Source of the DNA: Nitratireductor mangrovi
Lineage (GTDB): Bacteria; Pseudomonadota; Alphaproteobacteria; Rhizobiales; Rhizobiaceae
DNA length: 64,000 nucleotides
Assembly (NCBI RefSeq): GCF_007922615.2
Contig: NZ_CP042301.2
Coordinates: 1,178,001-1,242,000, forward strand
Reading direction: 5' to 3'
The notes under the pieces: model-generated
Told to the model about the DNA's origin: nothing
Seen by the model: only the letters and a program-made list of their open reading frames with translations
Databases searched by the model: none
Part shown: one piece after another, positions 1-7,818 of the stretch
Layout: the number at the start of each line of letters is the position of its first letter
Numbering within the stretch: position 1 is the first letter of the stretch
Made by a program: the position numbers and the translations under genes

Positions 1-1
1 C

Positions 2-625
2 GAGGACGACAATCTCGGCGTTTACGAGCCGCTCTTCGTCGAGATGGGCGAAAGCGTTGCCGCTCACCCAGATCTCTTGTGCTTCGGGGCGCTGCCGGGT
101 GGCTTCTCCACGGAGTGCTATGACGGCCAGTATTTCTTCGACACCGATCATCCGGTGCTCGACGCCAACGGCGACACGATCTCGGTTGCCAACACCGATG
201 GCGGCGGCGGGACTCCCTGGTACCTGCTGTCCACCAGACGTGCGCTGAAGCCGGTCATCTTCCAGGAACGACGCAAACCGCAATTCGTGGCCAAGGACCG
301 GCCGACCGACGACAACGTCTTCGACAACAAGGAGTTCCGCTACGGCACGGACGGCCGCTGGAACGTCGGCTACGGTTTCTGGCAGATGGCCTGGGGCTCC
401 AAGCAGACGCTCGACAAGGACGGCTACGCGAACGCGCGCGAGGCCCTGATGTCGATGAAGGGCGATTATGGACGCCCGCTCGGCCTGATGCCCGACCTGC
501 TGGTGGTGCCGCCCTCGCTGGAAGGCGAGGCCATGGAGGTCCTGAAGGCCGAGCGCGACGCCGCCGGCGCCACCAACGTCTACAAGGCGACCGCCGAGCT
601 CTTCGTCTCACCCTGGCTGGCCTGA
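2..625 (+). CDS. Mu-like major head subunit gpT, 5' truncated by window edge
   Basis: Builds the icosahedral capsid shell. The reading frame is open from base 2 through the first internal Met at 44, so the gene starts outside the window and at least 207 C-terminal residues are visible. Recognisable gpT features are the stretch around ALKPVIFQERRKPQFV, the FDNKEFRYGTDGRWNVGYGF segment, the WQMAWGSK motif that follows, and a C-terminal LLVVPPSLE block before the end at SPWLA. This C-terminal pattern is typical of the Mu-like prophage major head subunit family. It is followed by a 118-bp gap holding a hairpin and then the gp35-like gene, the usual Mu order. Confidence 0.88.
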   Translation, partial: EDDNLGVYEPLFVEMGESVAAHPDLLCFGALPGGFSTECYDGQYFFDTDHPVLDANGDTISVANTDGGGGTPWYLLSTRRALKPVIFQERRKPQFVAKDRPTDDNVFDNKEFRYGTDGRWNVGYGFWQMAWGSKQTLDKDGYANAREALMSMKGDYGRPLGLMPDLLVVPPSLEGEAMEVLKAERDAAGATNVYKATAELFVSPWLA

Positions 626-682
626 TCCCACTCGGGCCACCCTCCCGCCGGCGGCCGGTCTCGCGTCCGCCGGTGGGTTTTC

Positions 683-718
683 CGAAAGCGCCTTCAAGCC
701 TGCTTCGAGGCGCTTTCG
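683..718 (+). terminator. Stem-loop between head and gp35 genes
   Basis: An 11-bp perfect stem (CGAAAGCGCCT / AGGCGCTTTCG) encloses a 14-nt loop and lies between the gpT stop and the next start. No T-tract follows, so it may be an attenuator or RNA-processing site rather than a true intrinsic terminator. Confidence 0.4.
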
Positions 719-743
719 AAAGACCCGTCAAGGAGCCGCCATC

Positions 744-1442
744 ATGGACGATCTCACCCGCATCAAGGGCATCGGCAAGGCCACGGCCAAGCGGCTGGCA
801 GAAGCCGGCATCGACAGCTTCGCGAAGCTTGCTGCCGTACCCGACGATGCACTCGCCGCCGACGAACTCGGCATCGAGGGTGCCTGGATCGCCCAGGCAA
901 CCGAGCTGGCGACCGAGAATACCCAGGAGAAGCCGCCGCGCTCCGAGGATGAACCCGAGGCCCAACTGCAGGACGGGGCGGGCCTCCCGGCGGACAGCGG
1001 GGCGGGAGACCCGCACACCAATTCTCCGGATACTCCGGAGGGGAGCTCCGGTACGGCTCGCGAGGCCCCCGGCACCTTGGAGGGACGCGAAGCGAAAGCT
1101 TCAGACGTAGGGGTTCAGCCCGGCTCCCCGCATCGTGAGAGCGGGAGCGGCGATCCGGCCGTTCCGGAAACGCAGCCCACTGAGGAGACGGCACCGTTCC
1201 TCCAGCCGGGCTTCGTCGAGAGCTATCCGCACTTCGCCGCCGCGCTCGACGCCTGGGTGGCCAAGGTCGGCCGCGAGCAGCCGCCGAGCGGGGTGCGCAT
1301 CGTGTCGAAGCGCGAAGGTTTCCGCCGCGCCGGGTTCGCCCACAGCAAACAGGCGACCGAGCATCCGATCGGCCAGTTCCACGATCTCGATCGGCTGGAG
1401 GCGCTCTGCGCCGAGCCGATGCTGACGGTGGAGCTGGTCTGA
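744..1442 (+). CDS. Phage protein: N-terminal helix-hairpin-helix plus C-terminal FluMu gp35-like domain
   Basis: Residues 1-60 look like a helix-hairpin-helix pair (LTRIKGIGKATAKRLAEAGI and following helices), a fold that usually binds DNA backbone. Residues about 70-150 are a Pro/Glu/Gly-rich, probably disordered linker. The last about 75 residues (RIVSKREGFRRAGFAHS ... AEPMLTVELV) match the HI1506/FluMu gp35 family found between the major head and gp36 genes in Mu-like phages. The stop overlaps the next ATG (ATGA at 1440-1443), so translation is probably coupled. The gp35 role is presumably in head completion, but is not established. The fusion to an HHH domain is the notable point. Confidence 0.75.
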   Translation: MDDLTRIKGIGKATAKRLAEAGIDSFAKLAAVPDDALAADELGIEGAWIAQATELATENTQEKPPRSEDEPEAQLQDGAGLPADSGAGDPHTNSPDTPEGSSGTAREAPGTLEGREAKASDVGVQPGSPHRESGSGDPAVPETQPTEETAPFLQPGFVESYPHFAAALDAWVAKVGREQPPSGVRIVSKREGFRRAGFAHSKQATEHPIGQFHDLDRLEALCAEPMLTVELV

Positions 1443-1900
1443 TGTCCGGCAAGGTCGAGGGCCTTCCTGTCTCCGGCTATCGCCCGCAAACGCCCGAGGC
1501 GATCGAAACGGTCAACGCGCTCAAGGACATGGAAGAACACGTCCTGCGCCTCCTCGACGAGGTGGCCGAGGACCGGACGATTGCGGCGGACGGACGCTGG
1601 CTGGCGATCGGCCGCACCATGATCGAACAGGGCTTGATGGCCGCCAACCGGGCGATCTTCAAGCCCGAGCGGATCGCGCTCCCCGAGGAAGACGACCCGG
1701 TCATCGAGGCGGGCTGGGTGCTGGAGCGCGCCGACAGCGACACCGCCGCACCGCTCTACTACGCGCCCTGCGGCGGCCATGGCGAGCAGTGGTCGCACAA
1801 TCATCTGAAAGCCCTGCGGCTGGCGCGGCGCGAGGACGGCGAAGCACTTGCGGAGGCGCTGGCGATCGAGGTCCGCGTCGCCGAGCACGAGTGGAGCTGA
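1442..1900 (+). CDS. Acb2/Tad1-like hairpin-domain protein (candidate cyclic-nucleotide sponge)
   Basis: 152 aa. The N-terminal about 75 residues carry the pattern I associate with the Acb2/Tad1 hairpin family: a GYR segment, a helix with N25 and K28, then RWLAIGRT (52-59), an EQGLMAANRAIF helix and a P.RI end. The Tyr13-Lys28 spacing equals that of the cGAMP-binding Tyr/Lys pair I recall for Acb2 (Y11/K26). Residues 85-152 form a second, common phage domain: GWVLERADS, a tyrosine-rich strand, then WSHNHLKALRLAR and a final EHEW. Known: Acb2 sequesters CBASS cyclic nucleotides and Tad1 sequesters Thoeris signals. Its location, translationally coupled inside the head operon, is unusual for an anti-defence gene, so a structural role remains possible. 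Confidence 0.6.
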   Translation: MSGKVEGLPVSGYRPQTPEAIETVNALKDMEEHVLRLLDEVAEDRTIAADGRWLAIGRTMIEQGLMAANRAIFKPERIALPEEDDPVIEAGWVLERADSDTAAPLYYAPCGGHGEQWSHNHLKALRLARREDGEALAEALAIEVRVAEHEWS

Positions 1901-1907
1901 GGCAGCA

Positions 1908-2339
1908 GTGAGCTACGTCGTCAAACAGGGCATGATCGACCGCTTCGGCGAGCGCGAGCTGGTGCAGCTCACCGACCGCGCCAACAAGCCGCCGACGACG
2001 ATCGACGACGATGTGCTCGACGAGGCGATGTCGGACGCGGCCGATCTGATCGACGGCTATCTGGCCAAGCTCTACACGCTGCCGCTGACGGTCGTGCCCG
2101 GCATTCTCACCCGAATGGCCGCCGACATCGCCCGCTATTATCTGCACGGCAAGTCGGCCGACAAGGACGGTGCCGTGCATCGCGCCTACCAGGAAGCGAT
2201 GACCTGGCTGAAGGACGTGGCCGCAGGCCGCATCCAGCTCGAAGCCGAAGGCGTGCTGCCCGAACAGTCCGGCGGCGGTTCGGTCAGGGCCAAGGCGTCG
2301 GACCGCGTCTTCACCCGCGACAGCCTGAAGGACGCCTGA
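1908..2339 (+). CDS. Mu-like gp36 family protein (DUF1320)
   Basis: 143 aa from a GTG at 1908, preceded by a purine-rich GAGGCAG. An in-frame ATG at 1848 inside the previous gene gives a nonsensical extension. The product starts SYVVKQGMIDRFGERELVQLTDR, then has a helix rich in acidic residues (DEAMSDAADLIDGYLAKLYTLPL) and ARYYLHGK. This is the DUF1320/gp36 signature of Mu-like phages and related head-tail connector families. It is presumed to act at the portal-tail interface. It sits 8 bp after the hairpin-domain gene and 1 bp before the G-like gene. Confidence 0.82.
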   Translation: MSYVVKQGMIDRFGERELVQLTDRANKPPTTIDDDVLDEAMSDAADLIDGYLAKLYTLPLTVVPGILTRMAADIARYYLHGKSADKDGAVHRAYQEAMTWLKDVAAGRIQLEAEGVLPEQSGGGSVRAKASDRVFTRDSLKDA

Positions 2340-2340
2340 G

Positions 2341-2910
2341 ATGGCGGGCGCACAGATCCGTGTCGATGACCGGGAGGTGCTGGCGGCAATCGACCGTGTC
2401 ATGCGCGTTGCCGACAATCCGGCCGCGATCATGGCCGATATCGAGGGCTATCTGGTCTTTTCGACCCAACGCCACATCGAGACCGAGCGCGGCCCGGACG
2501 GTCCCTGGCCGCGACTGTCGCCGCGAACCGCGGCGAAGCGCATTGGCCGGCGCCGGCGCGGCTACGACCACATGCTGCGGGTGACGAACCGCCTCTACAG
2601 TTCGATCACCGGCGACAGCGGCTCGGACTTCGCCGCTGTCGGCACGAACCTGGTCTATGCCGGCGTGCATCAGTTCGGCGCCACGATCGACATGCCCGGC
2701 CGCGAGCAGGACATCCATCTCTCGACGGGCCGCGGCCGGCGCCGCTTCGTCCGTTCGGCGGCGAAGCGCAAGGAAACACGGCGCGTGACAGTCGCGCCGC
2801 ACCAGGTGACGATCCCGGCGCGCCCCTTCCTCTACATCGACGACACCGACCGGGCCGAGATCGAACGCATCGCGGCAGACGGGCTGCGCCGCGAGGCAGG
2901 TGTCGAATGA
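2341..2910 (+). CDS. Phage virion morphogenesis protein (Mu G-like)
   Basis: 189 aa. Shows the Mu gpG / virion morphogenesis family pattern: an N-terminal helical part with IEGYLVFSTQRHIETERGPDGPWP, then LSPRTAAKR, a LRVTNRLYSSIT motif, the strand VGTNLVYAGVHQFGATI and a C-terminal ARPFLYIDDTD. The family is needed for tail completion and head-tail joining. A basic insert of about 30 residues (RGRRRFVRSAAKRKETRR) separates the HQFG motif from the ARPFL block. The stop overlaps the following ATG (ATGA at 2907). Confidence 0.85.
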   Translation: MAGAQIRVDDREVLAAIDRVMRVADNPAAIMADIEGYLVFSTQRHIETERGPDGPWPRLSPRTAAKRIGRRRRGYDHMLRVTNRLYSSITGDSGSDFAAVGTNLVYAGVHQFGATIDMPGREQDIHLSTGRGRRRFVRSAAKRKETRRVTVAPHQVTIPARPFLYIDDTDRAEIERIAADGLRREAGVE

Positions 2911-3344
2911 GCCTGGTTTCCGACATCGTGGCGCGGCTTTCGGCCATCGACCCGCAAGTGTTCTCGATCGTCGGCGACGCCGCCGAGTTCGCGGCGATCG
3001 ACACCGTCCCGCTGTCGCGTCCGGCTGTCTATGCCTTCATCAAGGAGGAGGCTTCGACGGCGAACGAACGCGGCACCGGGCCCGTGCTGCAGCGCTGCGA
3101 GGCCGACGTCGCCGTGATCATCATCACCGACAATGTCGGCGACCATGAAGGCGCGGCGGCTTCCGGCGACCTGGAGGCGCTGAAGCAAACCGTGCGCGCG
3201 GCACTGATCGGCTTCGTGCCGGACGCAAGTCAGGACGGAACGCCGGTCGAGCACCTTTCCGGCCAACTGATCAAGTTCCGCCAGGGCACGGTCTGGCACG
3301 AAGAGCTGTTCGCCGCCGCCTACTACATCGCGGAGGTCCCATGA
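2907..3344 (+). CDS. Gp37-like tail terminator/completion protein
   Basis: 145 aa, starting on the ATGA overlap with the G-like gene. The sequence (VSDIVARLSA..., RPAVYAFIKEEAS, VLQRCEADVAVIIITDN, a C-terminal GTVWHEELFAAAYYI) fits the Mu-like Gp37 family. That family has the tail-terminator type of alpha/beta fold and caps the tail tube at the head-proximal end. Its position between the G-like protein and the tail tube gene supports this. Assignment rests on pattern and gene order, not on a search. Confidence 0.7.
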   Translation: MSLVSDIVARLSAIDPQVFSIVGDAAEFAAIDTVPLSRPAVYAFIKEEASTANERGTGPVLQRCEADVAVIIITDNVGDHEGAAASGDLEALKQTVRAALIGFVPDASQDGTPVEHLSGQLIKFRQGTVWHEELFAAAYYIAEVP

Positions 3345-3532
3345 CGACCGAACGCACTCCCAAGGAACGCCCTTACGAGGAGCGAAGCGGCGGACGCTAC
3401 GTCCGCGCGTCGAAGTCAGCCAAGCCGCGCCTCGTGGAAACGACCAGGCCGACCAACGGGCCCGCGGTGGCGCGCGAGCCCGCCCCTGAAGCCGGCAGCG
3501 ATGCGGCCGGAGACGAGAAGAAAGGCAGCTGA
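3341..3532 (+). CDS. Small basic phage protein, function unknown
   Basis: 63 aa, starting on an ATGA overlap with the previous stop. The product is strongly hydrophilic, has no predicted membrane segment, and contains RPYEERSGGRYVRASKS then a Pro/Glu-rich tail. Similar short proteins sit just upstream of the tail tube gene in many alphaproteobacterial Mu-like prophages. The conserved SGGRYVR core suggests it is real rather than a spacer ORF. No function can be assigned. Confidence 0.6.
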   Translation: MTTERTPKERPYEERSGGRYVRASKSAKPRLVETTRPTNGPAVAREPAPEAGSDAAGDEKKGS

Positions 3533-3535
3533 TCC

Positions 3536-4465
3536 ATGTCGCGACGCTATTGGCGCAAGCTCGCTCTCCTGGCCAAGATCGAGAGCGTTTACGGAACCGA
3601 CCCGACGCCGACCGGGGCCGACAACGCCATCCAGGCGGTCGATGCTCAATTCACCCCGATGGAAGGCGGCGAGGAACAGCGTGAGCTGCTGGTGCCGTGG
3701 CTTGGCCATCAGGGTGTCATCCTGACGGGCCTTCACGGCCGGCTGGAATTCTCGGTCGAAGTGGCCGGTGCGGGCGCGGCCGGCGATGCGCCGCCATACG
3801 GGGCGCTGCTTCGCGCCTGCGGGCTGTCCGAGACGGTGACGGGTGGCGTCGACGTCGAGTATGCGCCGGTCTCGACCGGCTTCGAGGCGGTTTCGATCTA
3901 CTACAATCGCGACGGCGTGCGGCACATCCTGCTCGGCGCCCGCGGCACTGTCTCGATGCAGTTTCCGCCCAACCGCATCCCGCGTTTCCGCTTCAACCTG
4001 ATCGGCCTGCACGGAACCGTGTCCGACCAGGCGCTGCCGGCGGTCACGCTCTCGGGCTTCCAGAAGCCGGTCGTGGTGTCGAAGGCCAATACGCAGTTCT
4101 CGCTGCACGCCTATGCCGGGCCGACCGAGAACATCTCGATCGACCTTGGCAACCAGGTCGAACCGCGGCTCCTGGTCAATTACGAGGCGGCGGAGATCGT
4201 CGATCGCCGCGCCACCGGCCAGGTGGTGATGGAGGCGACCAATCTGGCGACCAAGAACTGGGACGCGATCGTCAAGGCGCATACGGACGGCGCGCTGGCG
4301 CTGACCCACGGCACGGTCGCCGGCAACATCGTGGCGATCGCCGCGCCGGCGGTCCAGATCGGCCGCTACGGCGAAGGCCAGAGCCAGAACATCCTCAACA
4401 ACACGCTGCCGCTGATGATCAAGCCGCAGAGCGGCAACGACGAGCTGACCATCACGGTGAGCTGA
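3536..4465 (+). CDS. Phage tail tube protein
   Basis: 309 aa. Starts MSRRYWRKLALLAKIESVYGTDPTPTGADN, the usual opening of alphaproteobacterial tail tube proteins, followed by beta-rich sequence (GRLEFSVEVAGAG, PPYGALLRACGLSE, YYNRDGVRHILLGARGTVSM). The body fits the Phage_tube_2-type family, which polymerises as hexamer rings around the tape measure. It lies between the terminator-like gene and the tail-assembly chaperone pair, which is the expected siphovirus order. A perfect hairpin follows its stop. Confidence 0.78.
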   Translation: MSRRYWRKLALLAKIESVYGTDPTPTGADNAIQAVDAQFTPMEGGEEQRELLVPWLGHQGVILTGLHGRLEFSVEVAGAGAAGDAPPYGALLRACGLSETVTGGVDVEYAPVSTGFEAVSIYYNRDGVRHILLGARGTVSMQFPPNRIPRFRFNLIGLHGTVSDQALPAVTLSGFQKPVVVSKANTQFSLHAYAGPTENISIDLGNQVEPRLLVNYEAAEIVDRRATGQVVMEATNLATKNWDAIVKAHTDGALALTHGTVAGNIVAIAAPAVQIGRYGEGQSQNILNNTLPLMIKPQSGNDELTITVS

Positions 4466-4487
4466 ACGGCGGCCGCAAACGCAACTT

Positions 4488-4512
4488 CGAAGGCGGCTTG
4501 AAGCCGCCTTCG
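4488..4512 (+). terminator. Perfect 12-bp hairpin after tail tube gene
   Basis: CGAAGGCGGCTT and its exact complement are separated by a single G, in the 70-bp gap after the tail tube stop. There is no T-run. Strong hairpins after very highly expressed tube genes often act as partial terminators or as mRNA 3' ends protected from decay. Confidence 0.5.
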
Positions 4513-4535
4513 TCAATCCGACAGGAGGCTTTGAG

Positions 4536-4916
4536 ATGAAGTTCAAGCTCTCGCACGAGCATCGCTACTGGTGGCCGGTGACGGTCGCCGTACCGCACCC
4601 GGACAAGGACAAGGCCGGCAGCTTCCTCGAGATGAGCTTCCGCATGCAGTTCGAGGCGCTGCCGCGCGAGGAGGCGCTGGCGCTGTCGAAGAAGCTCGCC
4701 GGGCTGGAGCCGGCCGAAGCCGAGCGGCATCGCTACGACGACATCGTCAGGGTCGCGCGCGACTGGGACGAGGACGTCCTCGACGAGAATGACGAGCCGA
4801 TACCGTTCAGCGCCGCGCGGCTTGCGGCCTTCATGGAACTCTCGTGGTTCCGGCTCGGGGTCTACCGGGCCTGGAGCAGCTCGCTGGTCGGGGATGCGGC
4901 GCGCAAGGGAAACTGA
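4536..4916 (+). CDS. Tail assembly chaperone, short (G-like) form
   Basis: 126 aa with a good ribosome site (ACAGGAGG, 9 nt before the ATG). It is rich in charged helical sequence (LPREEALALSKKLAGLE..., DIVRVARDWDEDVLDEND) and ends ARKGN. Its position between tail tube and tape measure, and the -1 frame overlap with the next ORF, identify it as the equivalent of lambda G, which coats the tape measure before tube polymerisation. The last two codons form the frameshift site G-GGA-AAC directly before TGA, so a minority of ribosomes should make a 252-aa fusion. Confidence 0.78.
   Translation: MKFKLSHEHRYWWPVTVAVPHPDKDKAGSFLEMSFRMQFEALPREEALALSKKLAGLEPAEAERHRYDDIVRVARDWDEDVLDENDEPIPFSAARLAAFMELSWFRLGVYRAWSSSLVGDAARKGN
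4907..4913 (+). other. Programmed -1 frameshift slippery heptamer GGGAAAC
   Basis: In the reading frame of the short chaperone the heptamer is phased G GGA AAC, the X XXY YYZ form, and the zero-frame stop TGA follows at 4914. The lambda G-GT site is GGGAAAG. After slippage reading resumes at 4913 with CTG ACA GCG, entering the open frame that ends at 5293. Confidence 0.85.
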
Positions 4917-5293
4917 CAGCGGCCGCGCGGGCATGGGCCTTCTCCCGCGCCGGCCGATCCGACCCGTCCCGGCCGCAACGGCTCGACGAGGACACCAGGA
5001 AGGACTTTGCCGCGCTCGGCGTCACCTTCGCGCCGGAAGCGTTCGAGGACAATGATGTGGCTGACGGTTTCGAGGTCTGGGACGCGAATTGGGGCGTGCT
5101 GCGCGCCTTCCTGGCCTGCGAGACACAGTGGCGCGCCGTGGCGGGTTTCGGGGGCGTCGAATGGATCGGCATCGACTATGCCGCGGCCGACGTCGTGCTG
5201 CGGCGCGCCGGGCTCGATGACGAAGCCTTCGAGGAATTGAGGCTGATGGAACGCGAGGCCCTGAAAGCCTTCGACGAGCTGAGGGACGCCTGA
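4913..5293 (+). CDS. Tail assembly chaperone extension (T part, DUF1799-like), made by -1 frameshift
   Basis: 126 codons in the -1 frame. The sequence LTAAARAWAFSRAGRSD ... FEVWDANWGVLRAFLACETQWRAV ... GIDYAAADVVLRRAG resembles DUF1799, the protein family that sits between chaperone G and tape measure in many siphoviruses. The nearest ATG in frame (4844) lies inside the upstream gene without a convincing ribosome site, so expression by frameshift is the better reading. The fused product would bind tape measure through the N-part and tail tube through this T-part, as in lambda GT. The stop overlaps the tape measure ATG (5293). Confidence 0.72.
   Translation: MTAAARAWAFSRAGRSDPSRPQRLDEDTRKDFAALGVTFAPEAFEDNDVADGFEVWDANWGVLRAFLACETQWRAVAGFGGVEWIGIDYAAADVVLRRAGLDDEAFEELRLMEREALKAFDELRDA
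4921..4955 (+). promoter_or_regulatory. Frameshift-stimulating stem-loop
   Basis: GGCCGCGCGGG pairs with CCCGCGC-C-GGCC as 7 bp, one bulged C, then 4 bp, with a 12-nt loop. It begins 7 nt after the slippery heptamer, the spacing typical of -1 frameshift stimulators. The two arms are exact complements apart from the bulge. Confidence 0.65.
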
Positions 5294-7818
5294 TGGCCGG
5301 CCAGCCGCTCAAGCTTTCCATGGTGATGACGGCCGACAATTCGGACCTGGCCGCCACCACACGCTCAACCCGTCGCGAGATCGAGGGCGTCGGCACGACG
5401 GCGCGCTCGACGTCGGGCGACATGGACAGGCTGGCCGCGGCCAACAACGCGGCCGCGGAAGCCGGGCGACGGGCCGCGGAAGCCGCGCGGGGGCAGTCTG
5501 CCGCCGAAAACGCGTTGCGCAGCTCGATCGCCGGCCTGGTCCGACCGGAGAGTTCGGCGGCCGACCTGCGCCGCCGGCAGGCCGACATCGACGCCTATGG
5601 CGCGTCGCTCGACCGGCTGCGCGCGAAGTTCAATCCGGTCTTCGCCGCCTCGAAGATGTACGAGGCCGAGCTGGACGAGTTGAACCGGGCGCATGCTCTC
5701 GGCGCGATCAATGCCGACGAGCACGGCGCGGCGCTGACGACACTCAATGCGCGCTATCAGATGAACGCCGAGGCGGCGCGGCATTTCGCGCGCGACGCAC
5801 GAATGGGCGCGATGCAGGTCGGCAATTTGGCGTTCCAGGTCCAGGACATCGGCATGATGATGGCTATGGGTCAGTCGCCGTTCATGCTGCTGGCGCAGCA
5901 GCTGCCGCAGGTGACGATGCATGGCGGCTCGCTGAGGGACGCCCTTGCCGGCATCCGGCAGACGCTCGGTGGCCTGGTCTCGCCGCTCGGCCTGGCGACC
6001 ACGGCCTTCGTCCTGCTCGGCAGCACGGCGATCTCCTACGCCACCGGCGCCGAGGAGGAGGTCGAGACGCTGAGCGACGTCCTGGAGCGGCACGAGGCGA
6101 TCATCAAGTCGCTGGGGCCGGCCTATGAGGACGCACTCAGGAAGGCGCGGGAATATTCGACCGATCCCGAGGTGGCGGAGGTGCTGCTGCGTGGCGCCGT
6201 CCGCGATGCCGAGGCTGCCCTGAAAAAGGAAATCACCGAGGCGCTGAGGCTGATCGACACCGAGATCCGCAAGGCCGCCTTTGATGTGGTGAGCGAGGGC
6301 ATGGCAGCCTCGCTCGACCAGGCCGCCGCCAATACGCGCTTCGGTCCCTTCCTGGAGCTGATCGAGCAGTTCCGAGCCGGCAAGCTTGACGCGCGCGAGT
6401 TCCGCGACGAGGTCGCCCGCATCGGCTCAAGCACCGAGGGGCTGGAGACGGTTTCGAAGGAACTTACCGACATCGCCGCCGCCGCGGTCGAGGCCGAGAT
6501 CGCGGTCAAGGGCCTGCCGGACAGTGTCGACCAACTCGACCACGCCTTCAAACTGCTGCAGGCGGCAATCAACGAGGTGCGCTCCGACAACGCCCGCGAA
6601 GAAATCCAGGAGCTGAAGGACCGCGCTGAGGAAGGCGAGCTGTCGATCGACGAGGTGCGCGCCGCACTGGGCAATTTGTCCGGCGTTTCGCCCGACCTGT
6701 CGAACGCGATCGCCGAACTGATGGCACTGTTCGACCAGGCGATCGCCACGCGCGACGCCGTCGACGACGTCATGCGCGGCGGCGGCACAGGCGGGCCACG
6801 CCGCTACTCGCGCGGGGTCAACACCAGGGTCGACCGCTACGAGGTCGATCTCCCCGACAGCGCGCCGGCGCCGTCTCGCCGTGTCGATCCATATTTTGCC
6901 GATGCCTCGCCTCGACGCGGCAGTCGCAAGACGGAGGCGGAGCGCGACGCGGAACGCTACCGCGACCTCATCCGCTCGGCCGAACAATATATCGACCTGC
7001 AGGAACTGGAGCGCGAGGCGCTTTACCTGACCGAGGAAGCCGCCGCGGCGCTGCGCTACGAGCAGAACCTGCTCAACCAGGCGGTCAATGCCGGCATCGG
7101 GCTGACGCCGGCCCAGGTCCAGGAGCTCGGCGTGCTTGCCGAGGAAATGGCGAGGGTGGAGGCGGAGACCCGCGCGGCGGCCGAGGCAATGGCCTTCCAG
7201 CGCGACATCCTTGACGGCGCGTTGTCGGACCTGCGCTCCGCGCTCGACGATGGCAAGATCACCTGGGAAGAGCTAGGCGACATCGCGCTGAACGTGATCG
7301 ACAAGATCATCGACAAGATCGAAGACGAACTGATCGATGCCTTGCTGAGGATGATGGACAGCGGCGGTGGCGGTATCTGGGGCGGCATTCTCGGCCTGCT
7401 GACCGGTTTCTTCGGCGGCGGCGATCCCTGGGCCGGGCTGCGCGGGCATAGCGAAGGCGGCTATACCGGTTCCGGCGGCAAGTTTGAGCCCGCCGGCGTC
7501 GTCCATCGGGGCGAGTATGTCTTTTCCTCCGAGGCCACAGACGCGATCGGGGTCGGCAATCTCGACGCGCTGCACTCCACAGCCAGGCGCGGCTTCGCGG
7601 TCGGCGGCTACGCCATGCCGATGGCGACTGCTGCACCGGCCTTCCGACCGAGACAGGAGGCCGAATGGATAGGTGTCAATCGCGCCGGGCACGCGGGAAG
7701 CACCCAGATTAACGTATTCAACGTCGAAACGCCCAATCCGCGAGCCTTTGCCGAGAGTCGCGCGGTTGTCGCGCGTACTGCCGATAGGTTCGCGCGTCGG
7801 CTCGGAAGGTACACCTGA
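5293..7818 (+). CDS. Tail tape measure protein
   Basis: 841 aa. Long alpha-helical protein with an Ala-rich coiled-coil N-terminus and a lambda-type tail-length segment (residues about 170-185, AMQVGNLAFQVQDIGMMM, followed by AQQLPQ). A hydrophobic patch (SPLGLATTAFVLLGSTAIS) lies near residue 235, a Gly-rich segment (GGGGIWGGILGLLTGFFGGG) near 690, and a GEYVFSSEATDAIG motif near the C-terminus. It sets tail length and exits during DNA ejection. At about 0.15 nm per residue it would give a tail near 125 nm, much longer than the short Rhodobacter GTA tape measure, so the particle is phage-sized. The last about 130 bp are visibly less GC-rich than the rest. Confidence 0.9.
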   Translation: MAGQPLKLSMVMTADNSDLAATTRSTRREIEGVGTTARSTSGDMDRLAAANNAAAEAGRRAAEAARGQSAAENALRSSIAGLVRPESSAADLRRRQADIDAYGASLDRLRAKFNPVFAASKMYEAELDELNRAHALGAINADEHGAALTTLNARYQMNAEAARHFARDARMGAMQVGNLAFQVQDIGMMMAMGQSPFMLLAQQLPQVTMHGGSLRDALAGIRQTLGGLVSPLGLATTAFVLLGSTAISYATGAEEEVETLSDVLERHEAIIKSLGPAYEDALRKAREYSTDPEVAEVLLRGAVRDAEAALKKEITEALRLIDTEIRKAAFDVVSEGMAASLDQAAANTRFGPFLELIEQFRAGKLDAREFRDEVARIGSSTEGLETVSKELTDIAAAAVEAEIAVKGLPDSVDQLDHAFKLLQAAINEVRSDNAREEIQELKDRAEEGELSIDEVRAALGNLSGVSPDLSNAIAELMALFDQAIATRDAVDDVMRGGGTGGPRRYSRGVNTRVDRYEVDLPDSAPAPSRRVDPYFADASPRRGSRKTEAERDAERYRDLIRSAEQYIDLQELEREALYLTEEAAAALRYEQNLLNQAVNAGIGLTPAQVQELGVLAEEMARVEAETRAAAEAMAFQRDILDGALSDLRSALDDGKITWEELGDIALNVIDKIIDKIEDELIDALLRMMDSGGGGIWGGILGLLTGFFGGGDPWAGLRGHSEGGYTGSGGKFEPAGVVHRGEYVFSSEATDAIGVGNLDALHSTARRGFAVGGYAMPMATAAPAFRPRQEAEWIGVNRAGHAGSTQINVFNVETPNPRAFAESRAVVARTADRFARRLGRYT

